A DNA stretch of 64,000 bases from Kiritimatiellia bacterium (GTDB lineage: Bacteria; Verrucomicrobiota; Kiritimatiellia; RFP12; UBA1067). The notes below the pieces were generated by a model that saw only the letters and a program-made list of their open reading frames with translations, did no database searches and was not told the DNA's origin. Every line of letters starts with the position of its first letter. Position 1 is the first letter of the stretch. The position numbers and the translations under genes are program-made. The stretch lies in the NCBI GenBank assembly GCA_017454745.1, contig JAFTCL010000020.1, positions 1-64,000 on the forward strand, given 5' to 3'. Shown piece after piece: positions 26,878 to 35,392 of this stretch.

Positions 26878-29199
26878 ATGAAGCAGGGTATGGTATTGTC
26901 CGTGGTGTTGTTTGCTGTGGTCTGGTCTGCATCAGCCGCCACAAATGCGGAATCGCTCTTTGGCGATGCGCGGTGGATTGCCCAGCCGCAGGAATTGAAC
27001 GCAGCCGCGCCCTGTTTCTCCACTTCGTTCACGGTTGATCGCGCCGGGCCTGCTGAAATCGCGGTATGCGGGCTTGGCCAGTATGTCGCTACGCTGAACG
27101 GCAAACCGATTGGGCGTGGTGACGAATTCAACCTTCCGGGCTGGACGCGCACGTCCAAGACTTGCTTCTACAACGTGTTTCGTCCGGTCCTAAAGGCTGG
27201 TGAGGTCAATACGCTAAAAATCACGCTCGGCAACGGCATGTATAATGTGCCGAGTCCGGGTCCCGGACTCTATACGAAGTTCACCGGAAGCGAGGGCGGG
27301 CAGAAACTGCTTGTAGGCGGCGTTGTGAAATCCTCGCCGGATAAATGGTCCGTTTCGGTATCGGAGATTGTGCGTACGCACGTCTATTCCGGCGATGATA
27401 TTGACAGGACAGCCGACACATCGAAGTCGTTTCCTGCCGTTGCCGCCGAGGCGCCGAAAGGGATCTTGCGCGAGGCACCATTCGTCTGTCGGTTGCAAGA
27501 GAAGAAAAAACCTGTCAGGACGATGCGCGTCTCCAATGAGGAGTTGACCGTCGATTTCGGGCAGAACGCCGCGTATGTCCCCACGGTTGTCGCGAATGGT
27601 CCTAAAGGTAGCAGTGTCGTGATCGAGTTCTCGGAGATCCCGCTTAAAGAAGGTGAAACGCGCATCACCGCGAAGCCGGGCGGCTACGGAAACAAGATGT
27701 CGCGATGCGCGTTTACGCTTGCAGGGACGGGTGCGGATGAAACATTCACGCCCCCATTCTTCTACTATGGTTTTCGCTACTTAAAGGCGCGTCTGATCCC
27801 GGCGCAAGAGGGCGGCGAGCGACCAACGCTTGTTTCCGCCGAGGCGCGGGTCGTTATGGCGGACACTCCGCGCACCGGATCGTTTGAATGTTCCATCCCG
27901 CTTTTCAACAAAATCCACGATATTTGCTGGTGGGCGCAGCGCTCCAATATGCAAAGCGTTTTTACGGATTGTCCGCACCGTGAAAAACTGGGGTGGCAGG
28001 AGCAGACCCACATCCACGCCGAACAGATACGCTGGGGATGGAACGCGGATGCGATTTTCGCCAAGACCTGTCGCGATCTCGCCGATTCACAATTGCCGGA
28101 CGGTATGTGTCCCGACATCGCGCCAGAGTTTACCGTATTCAATGGCGGATTCCGCCACTCCATTGAATGGGGTTCGTCGATGATCCAGATCCCGTGGCAG
28201 CACTACGAATGGACCGGCGACGATTCGCTTATCCGCGAATATTATCCCAACATGGTCGCGTATCATCGTTACATTCGGTCATTCTCGCACAATCCGAACC
28301 GTGGCGATTTCATCACGCCCGGCGGACTTGGCGACTGGTATCAGGAGACGGCGGGCGGCAACCGCCCCATCCGCAAGACCACGATCAACTTCACGGCGAC
28401 GGCGTTCTACTACCTGAACGCGGCAACGCTTGCAAAGTGCGCGGAGATGCTTGGAAAGAATGCCGAGGCGGCCGAATACCGTACCGAGGCGGAGAACATC
28501 AAAAAGGCTTTCAACGCAAAGTGGTGGCGGCCCGACATCCACGGCTACGAGAACAATTCGCAAACGGCGAACGCGATGGCCATCGCGTTCGGTCTTTCCG
28601 ATCCGGCTGAGACCGACGCCATCGTCTCTAATATAGTCGAAGATGTGCGCGGACGCGGCAATGCCGTGGGCACCGGCGAAATCGGTTATCCGTACCTTCT
28701 TAAGGTGCTGATGGAGAACGGTCATAACGACGTGATTTTTGAGATGACGGCGGATTCTTCCAAGCCCGGCTACGGATATATGATTGAGAAGGGAAACACC
28801 TCTTGCCACGAGGCGTGGGATGCTAGGCCGTCCGTTTCCCACAACCATTTCATGATGGCGGACATCGTCAACTGGTTCTACGGTTCGCTTGCCGGCATCA
28901 GGCGCACCTCGCCCGGATTTAAGACCTTCACCATCGCGCCGGCGTTTCTTCAGGGACTCGATTGGGTGAAGGCGAGCCACACTCTTCCGTCCGGCGACAT
29001 TCGCGTGGAATGGCACCGGGAGAATGCGAGTGTCAGGATAACCGTGACTGTCCCGCCTGGAACGGTTGCCACCATTCGGTTGCCGGGTCAGGCGGATGTT
29101 ATCCAACAACCGGGTGAGCGGACCTATACGGGCGCATTTTCAGAGCATAGAACGTCATCTACCATTACGTTGAACGAAAAGGAGAAACATGGAAACTAA
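26878..29199 (+). CDS. GH78 alpha-L-rhamnosidase, exported
   Basis: 773-residue enzyme predicted to release terminal alpha-L-rhamnose. Signal peptide ([20 protein letters not shown]), N-terminal beta-sandwiches with DARWIAQP and LNGKPIGRG, then the (alpha/alpha)6 barrel with [13 protein letters not shown] (Asp364, Glu369) and the later [22 protein letters not shown] typical of GH78. Length and order fit the family. AAGGA lies just before the ATG at 26878; an ATG at 26845 overlaps the previous stop (ATGA) and could couple translation, but would add an odd N-terminus. It shares 11 bases with the next gene. Confidence 0.9.
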   Translation: MKQGMVLSVVLFAVVWSASAATNAESLFGDARWIAQPQELNAAAPCFSTSFTVDRAGPAEIAVCGLGQYVATLNGKPIGRGDEFNLPGWTRTSKTCFYNVFRPVLKAGEVNTLKITLGNGMYNVPSPGPGLYTKFTGSEGGQKLLVGGVVKSSPDKWSVSVSEIVRTHVYSGDDIDRTADTSKSFPAVAAEAPKGILREAPFVCRLQEKKKPVRTMRVSNEELTVDFGQNAAYVPTVVANGPKGSSVVIEFSEIPLKEGETRITAKPGGYGNKMSRCAFTLAGTGADETFTPPFFYYGFRYLKARLIPAQEGGERPTLVSAEARVVMADTPRTGSFECSIPLFNKIHDICWWAQRSNMQSVFTDCPHREKLGWQEQTHIHAEQIRWGWNADAIFAKTCRDLADSQLPDGMCPDIAPEFTVFNGGFRHSIEWGSSMIQIPWQHYEWTGDDSLIREYYPNMVAYHRYIRSFSHNPNRGDFITPGGLGDWYQETAGGNRPIRKTTINFTATAFYYLNAATLAKCAEMLGKNAEAAEYRTEAENIKKAFNAKWWRPDIHGYENNSQTANAMAIAFGLSDPAETDAIVSNIVEDVRGRGNAVGTGEIGYPYLLKVLMENGHNDVIFEMTADSSKPGYGYMIEKGNTSCHEAWDARPSVSHNHFMMADIVNWFYGSLAGIRRTSPGFKTFTIAPAFLQGLDWVKASHTLPSGDIRVEWHRENASVRITVTVPPGTVATIRLPGQADVIQQPGERTYTGAFSEHRTSSTITLNEKEKHGN

Positions 29200-30601
29200 A
29201 GTTGGATTCTTCAGTATCGGGTTGGACACCTATTGGGGGCAGTTTGAGGGGCTGCGGGATCACCTGTTAGGCTACCACGCCCATATTAAGGATCGGCTCG
29301 CGGAGAAGGGAACGGTGGTGGACGCTGGATTGGTCGATACGCCCGACAAGGCCCGGACGGCGGCAGCGATGTTCACCGATGCGGAGATCGACGTGATTTT
29401 CCTCTTCGTCTCGACCTACGCGCTCTCTTCCACGGTCCTGCCCGCGATTCCCAAAGGCGCGTTTGTGGTGATTCTGAACGTCCAGCCGGTGGCGCAACTC
29501 GATTACGCTGCCTTCAACGCGCTCGGCGACCGGGGGACGATGACCGGCATCTGGCTGGAACACTGTCAGGCGTGCAGCGTGCCGGAGATAGCCTGTGTCT
29601 TCAACCGCGCCGGAATCCGTTACGCTTTCGTGACGGGATGGTTGCAGGATCCCGAAGTGTGGCGCGGGGTGTCGGAGTGGCTTGATGCCGCCCGTGCGGT
29701 GCGCGGGATGCGCGCCAACCGTATGGGGGTGCTTGGCCACTACTACTGCGGGATGCTGGATGTCTATACCGACCTCACAGCCTGTTGCGCGGCGTTTGGG
29801 ACGTACATTGACCTGTTGGAAATGTGCGAGCTGTACGCGCTCCGTGAGGCGGTTACGCCGGAGGATGTCACGACGAAGATCAGCGAATTCCGCGAGCGGT
29901 TCGACGTCTCGGAGAGTTGCGAGCCGGCGGAGTTGGAACGCGCCGCGAAGACCGCGACCGCGCTGGACCGGCTGGTGGAGAACCATCGACTCTCCTCGAT
30001 GGCCTACTATTACGAGGGCCAGCCGGGAAACGCCTACGAGAATATCGTCACCTCGGTGATCGCGGGGAATACGCTGTTGACCGGCTCGCATGTGCCGGTC
30101 GCGGGCGAGTGCGAGGTCAAGAACGCCCACGCGATGAAGCTCATGGATCTCTTGGGCGCGGGCGGGTCGTTCTCGGAGTTTTATCTGACCGATTTTGTGG
30201 ATGATGTGGTGCTTCTGGGCCATGACGGCCCGGCGCATTTCGCCATCGCCGAGGGTCGGGTCGGGCTGGTACCGGTCCCGGTTTATCACGGCAAGCCTGG
30301 CAAGGGGCTCTCCATCCAGATGACCGTCAAGCACGGTCCCGTGACCCTGCTCTCGGTGGTGCAGCGGGCTGACGGGAAGATCATGCTGTTGGCCGCCGAG
30401 GGCGAGTCGGTTCCCGGCCCCGTCCTCCAAATCGGGAATACCAATAGCCGCTACCGCTTCTCCATCGGGGCAAAGGCCTTCATGGAGGCGTGGAGTTCCG
30501 CCGGTCCCGCCCACCACTGCGCGATCGGCGTCGGCCATCACGCCGCCACGCTCGAAAAGGTAGCCCGTTTGTTGGGCCTGGCCTTCGAGAGAGTATGCTA
30601 G
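29189..30601 (+). CDS. L-fucose/L-arabinose isomerase-like protein
   Basis: Cytoplasmic 470-residue protein of the FucI/AraA superfamily, which interconverts aldoses and ketoses with a divalent metal. Recognisable parts are [45 protein letters not shown] and the metal-site region LEMCELYAL. There is no signal peptide. It overlaps the rhamnosidase gene by 11 bases, so both are made together; a role in catabolism of the released sugar is likely. Rhamnose isomerase proper has a different fold, so the substrate may be another deoxysugar or pentose. The annotation as L-arabinose isomerase seen on homologues is not safe here. Confidence 0.7.
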   Translation: METKVGFFSIGLDTYWGQFEGLRDHLLGYHAHIKDRLAEKGTVVDAGLVDTPDKARTAAAMFTDAEIDVIFLFVSTYALSSTVLPAIPKGAFVVILNVQPVAQLDYAAFNALGDRGTMTGIWLEHCQACSVPEIACVFNRAGIRYAFVTGWLQDPEVWRGVSEWLDAARAVRGMRANRMGVLGHYYCGMLDVYTDLTACCAAFGTYIDLLEMCELYALREAVTPEDVTTKISEFRERFDVSESCEPAELERAAKTATALDRLVENHRLSSMAYYYEGQPGNAYENIVTSVIAGNTLLTGSHVPVAGECEVKNAHAMKLMDLLGAGGSFSEFYLTDFVDDVVLLGHDGPAHFAIAEGRVGLVPVPVYHGKPGKGLSIQMTVKHGPVTLLSVVQRADGKIMLLAAEGESVPGPVLQIGNTNSRYRFSIGAKAFMEAWSSAGPAHHCAIGVGHHAATLEKVARLLGLAFERVC

Positions 30602-30602
30602 T

Positions 30603-30784
30603 GGTTAGGTAGTTAGGTGGAGGGAAGAATGAGTGACGAGTGACGGGTGACGAGTGACGTGAGAGAATGAAAAATGAAGAATGAAGAATGAAAAATGAGG
30701 GAACAGAAGTCTGATGTCCGAAGTTTGATGTCATCCGCACGTCTCATGTCTCTTGCCCTCAACGCTCAACCCTCAACGGTTAAG
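30603..30784. repeat. Heptameric mosaic spacer, element C (26 units)
   Basis: An unbroken run of 7-bp units in one register: GGTTAGG, TAGTTAG, GTGGAGG, GAAGAAT, four GAGTGAC-type units, five AATGARR-type units, GAACAGA, AGTCTGA, TGTCCGA, AGTTTGA, TGTCATC, CGCACGT, CTCATGT, CTCTTGC, CCTCAAC, GCTCAAC, CCTCAAC, GGTTAAG. Elements D (35240-35379) and E (38355-38494) share many of these units in the same order but with different copy numbers. It resembles cyanobacterial short tandemly repeated repetitive DNA. No gene lies in it. Confidence 0.8.
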
Positions 30785-30798
30785 AGGATTAGAAACCG

Positions 30799-30885
30799 AT
30801 GAAATGGATGATGGGCGTTGCGATGGCGCTGGTGAGTGGCGTGTGTGTGGCTGATCTCGCACATGACGTTTCGCAGACCGTCTGA
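30799..30885 (+). pseudogene. Truncated 5' fragment of a fourth GH106-like gene
   Basis: A 28-codon remnant. Its first 21 codons (MKWMMGVAMALVSGVCVADLA) match the signal peptide of the intact GH106-like genes, closest to the one at 31800. After LAHD the frame diverges and stops. The upstream context is also that of the intact genes: heptameric spacer ending CCTCAAC, GGTTAAG, then 14 bases to the ATG. The rest of the gene is missing; an unrelated CPBP protease gene follows, then the intact paralogue. This points to deletion or insertion within a former tandem array. Confidence 0.8.
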
Positions 30886-30958
30886 GTGTTTACCGTTTTG
30901 CGATTCCGGACTTTTGGGACCAGTGTCCGTCAGAATCGTGGGGAGAGAAAGGAATTAA

Positions 30959-31732
30959 ATGATATACGGAATGAAAAAGTTCGCGATCAAACACCCTATT
31001 GTTCTTATCGTGATAGTGTACATCGCGAATATCTTCATTTTCAGTTTCTTTCGCGGCGTTGCGGAAAGTATGTGTTCACCCGAAGCGAACGCAAGGGGCG
31101 TCGATATGGACATCGGACGTTTGCTTTCGGGTGGTCTGCTGCTTCTGGTGTTCATCAGATGCTTCAATTTCAAGAAGCAGTTTTCCGGATTTGTCATCAT
31201 GCTGCCAGCCCTGCTTTTCGCATTGTGGACATTGCTACTTCATTTTTTGTCTAAGGTTACCAATGTCGTTCCAGACCATTGCGGATACGCGATTCTCAGT
31301 GGACTGGCCCCCGCCGTCTTAGAAGAGATCATTTACAGGGGGATTTTCATCTACTTCCTGAAGGCGAACGGGAAGAAGCCGATAGTCGTCATGCTCATTT
31401 CCGCATTGTTTTTTGGGTTGATCCACATCACCTACATGATTGACAAGGAAATGCTTCGCGTTTTGTTCCAGATGAGTTGGGCTACCGTGATCGGCTTGGT
31501 GCTCGGCGCGGTCTACATCAAAACGGGAGATTTGGTCTCCGTCATCATTGCCCACGCTGCCGTTGATTGCTGCCTCAACCTGTTTCCAAGCGTGGGTTGC
31601 ATCTTCCCGCAATATGTGGAGAGAACAGCCGCTTACGGGCTTATGGCCGTAGAAACATGGTACGCATTTTGGTTGATATCAAGAAAGAGTTATTCGGCGG
31701 ATCTCCAGCCTCCTGCCAACGCGGAAGGTTGA
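30959..31732 (+). CDS. CPBP family intramembrane metalloprotease-like protein
   Basis: 257-residue membrane protein of the CPBP (CAAX protease/bacteriocin-processing, Abi) family. The family motifs are present: EEIIYRG with Glu122, Glu123 and Arg127, FFGLIH, and a C-terminal HAAVDCCLN. Several transmembrane segments fit the family. Members process prenylated proteins or bacteriocins or confer immunity; the role here is unknown. AAAGGA lies 5 bases before the ATG. It sits between a truncated GH106-like fragment and an intact GH106-like gene and has no evident link to polysaccharide use, which suggests later insertion. Confidence 0.85.
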   Translation: MIYGMKKFAIKHPIVLIVIVYIANIFIFSFFRGVAESMCSPEANARGVDMDIGRLLSGGLLLLVFIRCFNFKKQFSGFVIMLPALLFALWTLLLHFLSKVTNVVPDHCGYAILSGLAPAVLEEIIYRGIFIYFLKANGKKPIVVMLISALFFGLIHITYMIDKEMLRVLFQMSWATVIGLVLGAVYIKTGDLVSVIIAHAAVDCCLNLFPSVGCIFPQYVERTAAYGLMAVETWYAFWLISRKSYSADLQPPANAEG

Positions 31733-31799
31733 AGCCCGATGTCCAAAGTCTTGAGACGGAGAGACGGATCGGATGTCAACTGAAAAGGGAATTAGACCA

Positions 31800-34700
31800 A
31801 TGAAACGGATGATAGGCGTTGCTATAGCACTGGTGAGTGGCGTGTGCGTGGCTGATCTCGCGCAAGATTTCCGTGATTTACCGATGGCGGCGAGGGAGAT
31901 GACGGGACCGCTCTTCTGGCTGCACGGTACGGAGTCGGAGGCACGGCTGCGTGAGTATGTCGGGCGCGTGGCGGAATCGGGGCAGGGCATCCTTACCGTC
32001 GAGTCGCGTCCTCATATCGACTGGATGCGCGACGGTTGGTGGCGCGATGTCGATATCGTGCTGGACGAGTGCAAGAAGCGCGGTATGAAGATGATGGTCT
32101 TCGATGACTACTGGTGGCCGAGCCAAGGCATGGGCGGCAAGTATCCTATCCCTGAGAAGCACCAGTGCCGCGACATCAAGGCTGATGTTTACGCAAAGGG
32201 TGAAGCGCCCGAGAAGGCGGAGAACGAAATCTGCCGGGTTGACGCAACGGAAACGCAGACTGGCGTGTTTCGACTTGGCCCCGACGGCAACAAGACCCTC
32301 GTGTACTCCTGGTTCGTGCCGCCGAATGGCAAGGTGGAGGGGCTTGGCAGCCGTCAGGGAAACTTCCCGTATGTGAACGGACTGGACGAAGAGGCGGTCG
32401 ATTGGTTTCTCGCCACCTACTACCAGCCCTACTATGACCGCTACCGGTCTGCGTTCGAGGATGGCACAATACCCGGCTTCTTTTTCGATGAGCCCGAGAC
32501 GATGGGCGTGTGGGGATCTGCGCTTGAGCGCGAGCTTGCGGTGCGGGGCGAGGATGTCGGCGAACTGCTGACGGCGTTCAAGTTCAAGCTCGCCGATCCG
32601 GAGGCGCAGGCGCGCGCTTTCTACCGTTACCACGACACCCGTGTTGAAGTGTGGGGACGCACGATGTACGGAAGGCAGAGCGCGTGGTGCGAAGCGCACG
32701 GCGTGTTCTCCAGCGGGCATTTCATGGAGCATGCCAACGATTTCTACAGCCTTGCGATGTGCGGCGGCAATGTGATGCAACTCATGAAATATGTGACCGT
32801 TCCGGGCGTCGATCTCGTGGTTCGCCAGTACTACCCCAGCCAACGCGAGAATAAAAGGCGTCAGGTCGCGTACGGCCAGATGCCGAAATACGCATCGTCT
32901 GTGGCACACGTCTACAACCGCCGCGACGGGCTGAACTGGTGCGAGATTTTCGGCGCGTACGGGCAGGACCTTACCTATCCGCAGATGAAGTGGCTTTGTG
33001 ACTGGCACCAGTCCCAGGGATGCTATTACCTAATCCCGCACTCGTTCAATCCCAAGGCACCTTACGACACCGATTGTCCGCCTTACTTCTACAACGGCGG
33101 CTACGAGCCGCGCTACCCGCTCTTCCGTGTCTGGGCCGACTACAACAACCGTTGCGCCATGCTGCTCTCCGAAGGCGAGCATGTCTGCCGCATCGCGCAG
33201 TGTGTGCCCGGCATGAGTTTCCACGTAGGCAAGACGATCCGTCCTGAAATGTTCGCATTTGCGATCCAGGACGCGCAACTTGACAGCGACTGGCTGGGGT
33301 ATGACGCGGTCGAATCCGCCCGCATTGAGACGAACCCGCGCACGGGCCGTCCCTCGCTGCGTACCATTAACGGCAATGAGTATTACGATATTCTCACCCT
33401 CCCGGCCACGGAGTATGTACCTTTCGCGACACTTGAAAAAGCGCTAGCCTTTGCGGCGGCCGGCGGCGTGGTGGCTGGTTACGGCATCCGTCCGTGCAAC
33501 ACGCCAACGCGCGGCAAAACCTCAGAGGATGTCAACCGGTTGGTTGCCGATATCTTCGCCCAGCCGACCGCGCTCTTCATCGAAGGGGAGCCGACCGGGG
33601 CGCAGCTTCGCGCCGCATTCGCGCAACCCTATCCTGGTACGGATCAGCCGCTTGCCGTGCGGGAACTAGACTTTGTCGATCTTTCGGCCGAGGACGGACG
33701 AATGCTCGCACTCAACCACTACGAGAAGAACGGCGACACCGTTTATTTCATCGCGAACCAAGACGCCGCCCGCCGCCGCGATCTGACGGTGTGCGCGAAC
33801 GTCGCGGTTGGACAGGCCGAGCTGTGGGACCCGATGCAGGGTACGGTCGAACGTCCGGTCATCGAGAACGGCCTGATCAAATTGGCGTTGGAACCTAGCC
33901 AGGCCGTATTTCTTGTGTGGCCGAAGAATCCGCGTACCGCGTTACCGGTGCGGATGGAACGTCCGTCGGGCGAGATGATCGCGTTGGCTACGGAGGAGAA
34001 TGTCACCCCGGTTGTGATTGATGCCGAGGAGAATTCCGTGTTGTTGTCGCTGGAGGGGGCGAAATGGATCTGGCATCCGGTCAATCCCAGGGCGGAGGGC
34101 GAGGTGATGTTTCGCGCGTCCATCGATGTTTCGTCGGCGGTGGAGGCCCAACTGATTTTCGCCTGCGACAATTCGGCGGAGGTGTTTGTGAACGGCGAGA
34201 AGGTCGCTGAGCAGAAGGATGGCGGTGCGCCGGACTATCCGGGTTGGCGCACGCCCACCAGGGCCACGGTCACGCTGAATTCCGGCCACAATGCGATTTC
34301 TGTAAAGGCCGCGAATCCGATTCCCGGCTACGCCGGTTTTATCGCGGCGTTCACCTGGCCGGGCGGCGCGTTTAAAACCGATGCGGCGGACTGGGAGGTC
34401 TCGCGTGACAACGGTGCCTATGTGAATGCGGGCGAGATCTGCGCCTACGGCGGTTCGCCGTGGGGGCGGTTCGTCGATGCCGGGGATAGGGATTACGTGC
34501 TGTTGTCACTGGAGGGGGCGAAATGGATCTGGCATCCGGTCAATCCCCAAGCGGAGGGTGAGGTGATGTTTCGCGCGTCCGTCGATGTTCCGTCGGCGGT
34601 GGAGGCCCAGCTGATCTTCTCCTGCGACAACGCGGCGGAGGTGTTTGTGAACGGCCAGAAGATCGCCGAGCAGAAAGATGGCGGCGCTCCGAACTATCCG

Positions 34701-35237
34701 GGCTGGCGTACGCCCACCAGGGCCAAGATCGCGCTGAATTCCGGCCACAATGCGATCTCTGTAAAGGCCGCGAATCCGATTCCGGGTTACGCCGGTTTCG
34801 TCGCGGCGTTCACTTGGCCGGGCGGCGCGTTACGGACCGATGTGGCGAACTGGGAGGTCTCGCGTGATGACGGAGCCTTTGTGAAGGCGGGTGAAGTGTG
34901 TACGTATGGCGGTTCACCATGGGGCAGGATCGGTGATAAACAGCAGATAACTTTCAGCACTTTTGCGGAGAGTGTCGCAACCGATTGTACCTTCACGTTG
35001 CCTGCGGTTAAACAGGGTGAGCGCGTCTATCTGGTCTGCGATGACGTTGCAGGCGAGAAGAGCGCGGCGGTTACGGTGAACGGCGCATTTGCGGGCGGTT
35101 TCATCGACGCGCCGTATCGCCTCGATATCACGAAATCGGTCAAGACCGGTGAAAATACCCTTCAGATGAAACCTTTCCGCGTCACGAATCCGAAAATCGT
35201 GATGATCACGAATTCGACAATCATGATTGTGAAATGA
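31800..35237 (+). CDS. GH106-like glycoside hydrolase, paralogue 1, with a duplicated C-terminal module
   Basis: Predicted secreted hydrolase, 1145 residues, probably active on rhamnose-containing pectin side chains. Signal peptide MKRMIGVAIALVSGVCVA. The catalytic region holds TGPLFWLHGTESEARLREYV, FDDYWWPSQGMGG (Asp102, Asp103) and GFFFDEPETMG (Asp230, Glu231, acid candidates). It ends at about 735 with AELWDPMQGTVERP..FLVWP, like GH106 tails. Then come two near-identical WIWHP modules, residues 747-899 and 900-1052 (a 153-codon tandem duplication), and a final beta domain. I chose the ATG at 31800, matching the paralogues, over 31773. The GH106 link is by motif resemblance and moderately sure; rhamnosidase activity is inferred. 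Confidence 0.7.
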   Translation: MKRMIGVAIALVSGVCVADLAQDFRDLPMAAREMTGPLFWLHGTESEARLREYVGRVAESGQGILTVESRPHIDWMRDGWWRDVDIVLDECKKRGMKMMVFDDYWWPSQGMGGKYPIPEKHQCRDIKADVYAKGEAPEKAENEICRVDATETQTGVFRLGPDGNKTLVYSWFVPPNGKVEGLGSRQGNFPYVNGLDEEAVDWFLATYYQPYYDRYRSAFEDGTIPGFFFDEPETMGVWGSALERELAVRGEDVGELLTAFKFKLADPEAQARAFYRYHDTRVEVWGRTMYGRQSAWCEAHGVFSSGHFMEHANDFYSLAMCGGNVMQLMKYVTVPGVDLVVRQYYPSQRENKRRQVAYGQMPKYASSVAHVYNRRDGLNWCEIFGAYGQDLTYPQMKWLCDWHQSQGCYYLIPHSFNPKAPYDTDCPPYFYNGGYEPRYPLFRVWADYNNRCAMLLSEGEHVCRIAQCVPGMSFHVGKTIRPEMFAFAIQDAQLDSDWLGYDAVESARIETNPRTGRPSLRTINGNEYYDILTLPATEYVPFATLEKALAFAAAGGVVAGYGIRPCNTPTRGKTSEDVNRLVADIFAQPTALFIEGEPTGAQLRAAFAQPYPGTDQPLAVRELDFVDLSAEDGRMLALNHYEKNGDTVYFIANQDAARRRDLTVCANVAVGQAELWDPMQGTVERPVIENGLIKLALEPSQAVFLVWPKNPRTALPVRMERPSGEMIALATEENVTPVVIDAEENSVLLSLEGAKWIWHPVNPRAEGEVMFRASIDVSSAVEAQLIFACDNSAEVFVNGEKVAEQKDGGAPDYPGWRTPTRATVTLNSGHNAISVKAANPIPGYAGFIAAFTWPGGAFKTDAADWEVSRDNGAYVNAGEICAYGGSPWGRFVDAGDRDYVLLSLEGAKWIWHPVNPQAEGEVMFRASVDVPSAVEAQLIFSCDNAAEVFVNGQKIAEQKDGGAPNYPGWRTPTRAKIALNSGHNAISVKAANPIPGYAGFVAAFTWPGGALRTDVANWEVSRDDGAFVKAGEVCTYGGSPWGRIGDKQQITFSTFAESVATDCTFTLPAVKQGERVYLVCDDVAGEKSAAVTVNGAFAGGFIDAPYRLDITKSVKTGENTLQMKPFRVTNPKIVMITNSTIMIVK
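34038..34955 (+). repeat. 459-bp in-frame tandem duplication within the GH106-like gene
   Basis: Copy 1 is 34038-34496 and copy 2 is 34497-34955, each exactly 153 codons, beginning GTG-TTG/CTG-TTG-TC-CTG-GAG-GGG-GCG. The encoded modules (VLLSLEGAKWIWHPVN to GGSPWGR) differ at only a small fraction of positions. The two paralogues downstream carry one copy each, so the duplication arose in this gene and is recent. Confidence 0.9.
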
Positions 35238-35239
35238 TG

Positions 35240-35379
35240 GGTTGGTGGTTTGGTGGAGGGAGTGACGAGTGAAAAATGAGGGAACAGGGAACAGATGTCT
35301 GATGTCCGAAGTCTGATGTCGTTCGCACGTCTCGTGTCTCTTGCCCTCAATGCTCAACGCTCAACCCTCAACGGTTAAG
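35240..35379. repeat. Heptameric mosaic spacer, element D (20 units)
   Basis: Seven-base units in one register: GGTTGGT, GGTTTGG, TGGAGGG, AGTGACG, AGTGAAA, AATGAGG, GAACAGG, GAACAGA, TGTCTGA, TGTCCGA, AGTCTGA, TGTCGTT, CGCACGT, CTCGTGT, CTCTTGC, CCTCAAT, GCTCAAC, GCTCAAC, CCTCAAC, GGTTAAG. Compared with element C it has one extra GAACAG-type and one extra CTCAA-type unit but fewer GAGTGAC and AATGAAR units: whole-unit gain and loss. Confidence 0.8.
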
Positions 35380-35392
35380 TGGAGAAGAAACG

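Noticed and set aside
29267..30541. 424-codon minus-strand frame opposite the isomerase-like gene
   Set aside because: No motif, no ribosome-binding site, and fully contained in a convincing sense gene.
30603..30784. CRISPR array
   Set aside because: Repeat units are 7 bp and contiguous, with no spacers of 25-40 bp and no cas genes nearby.
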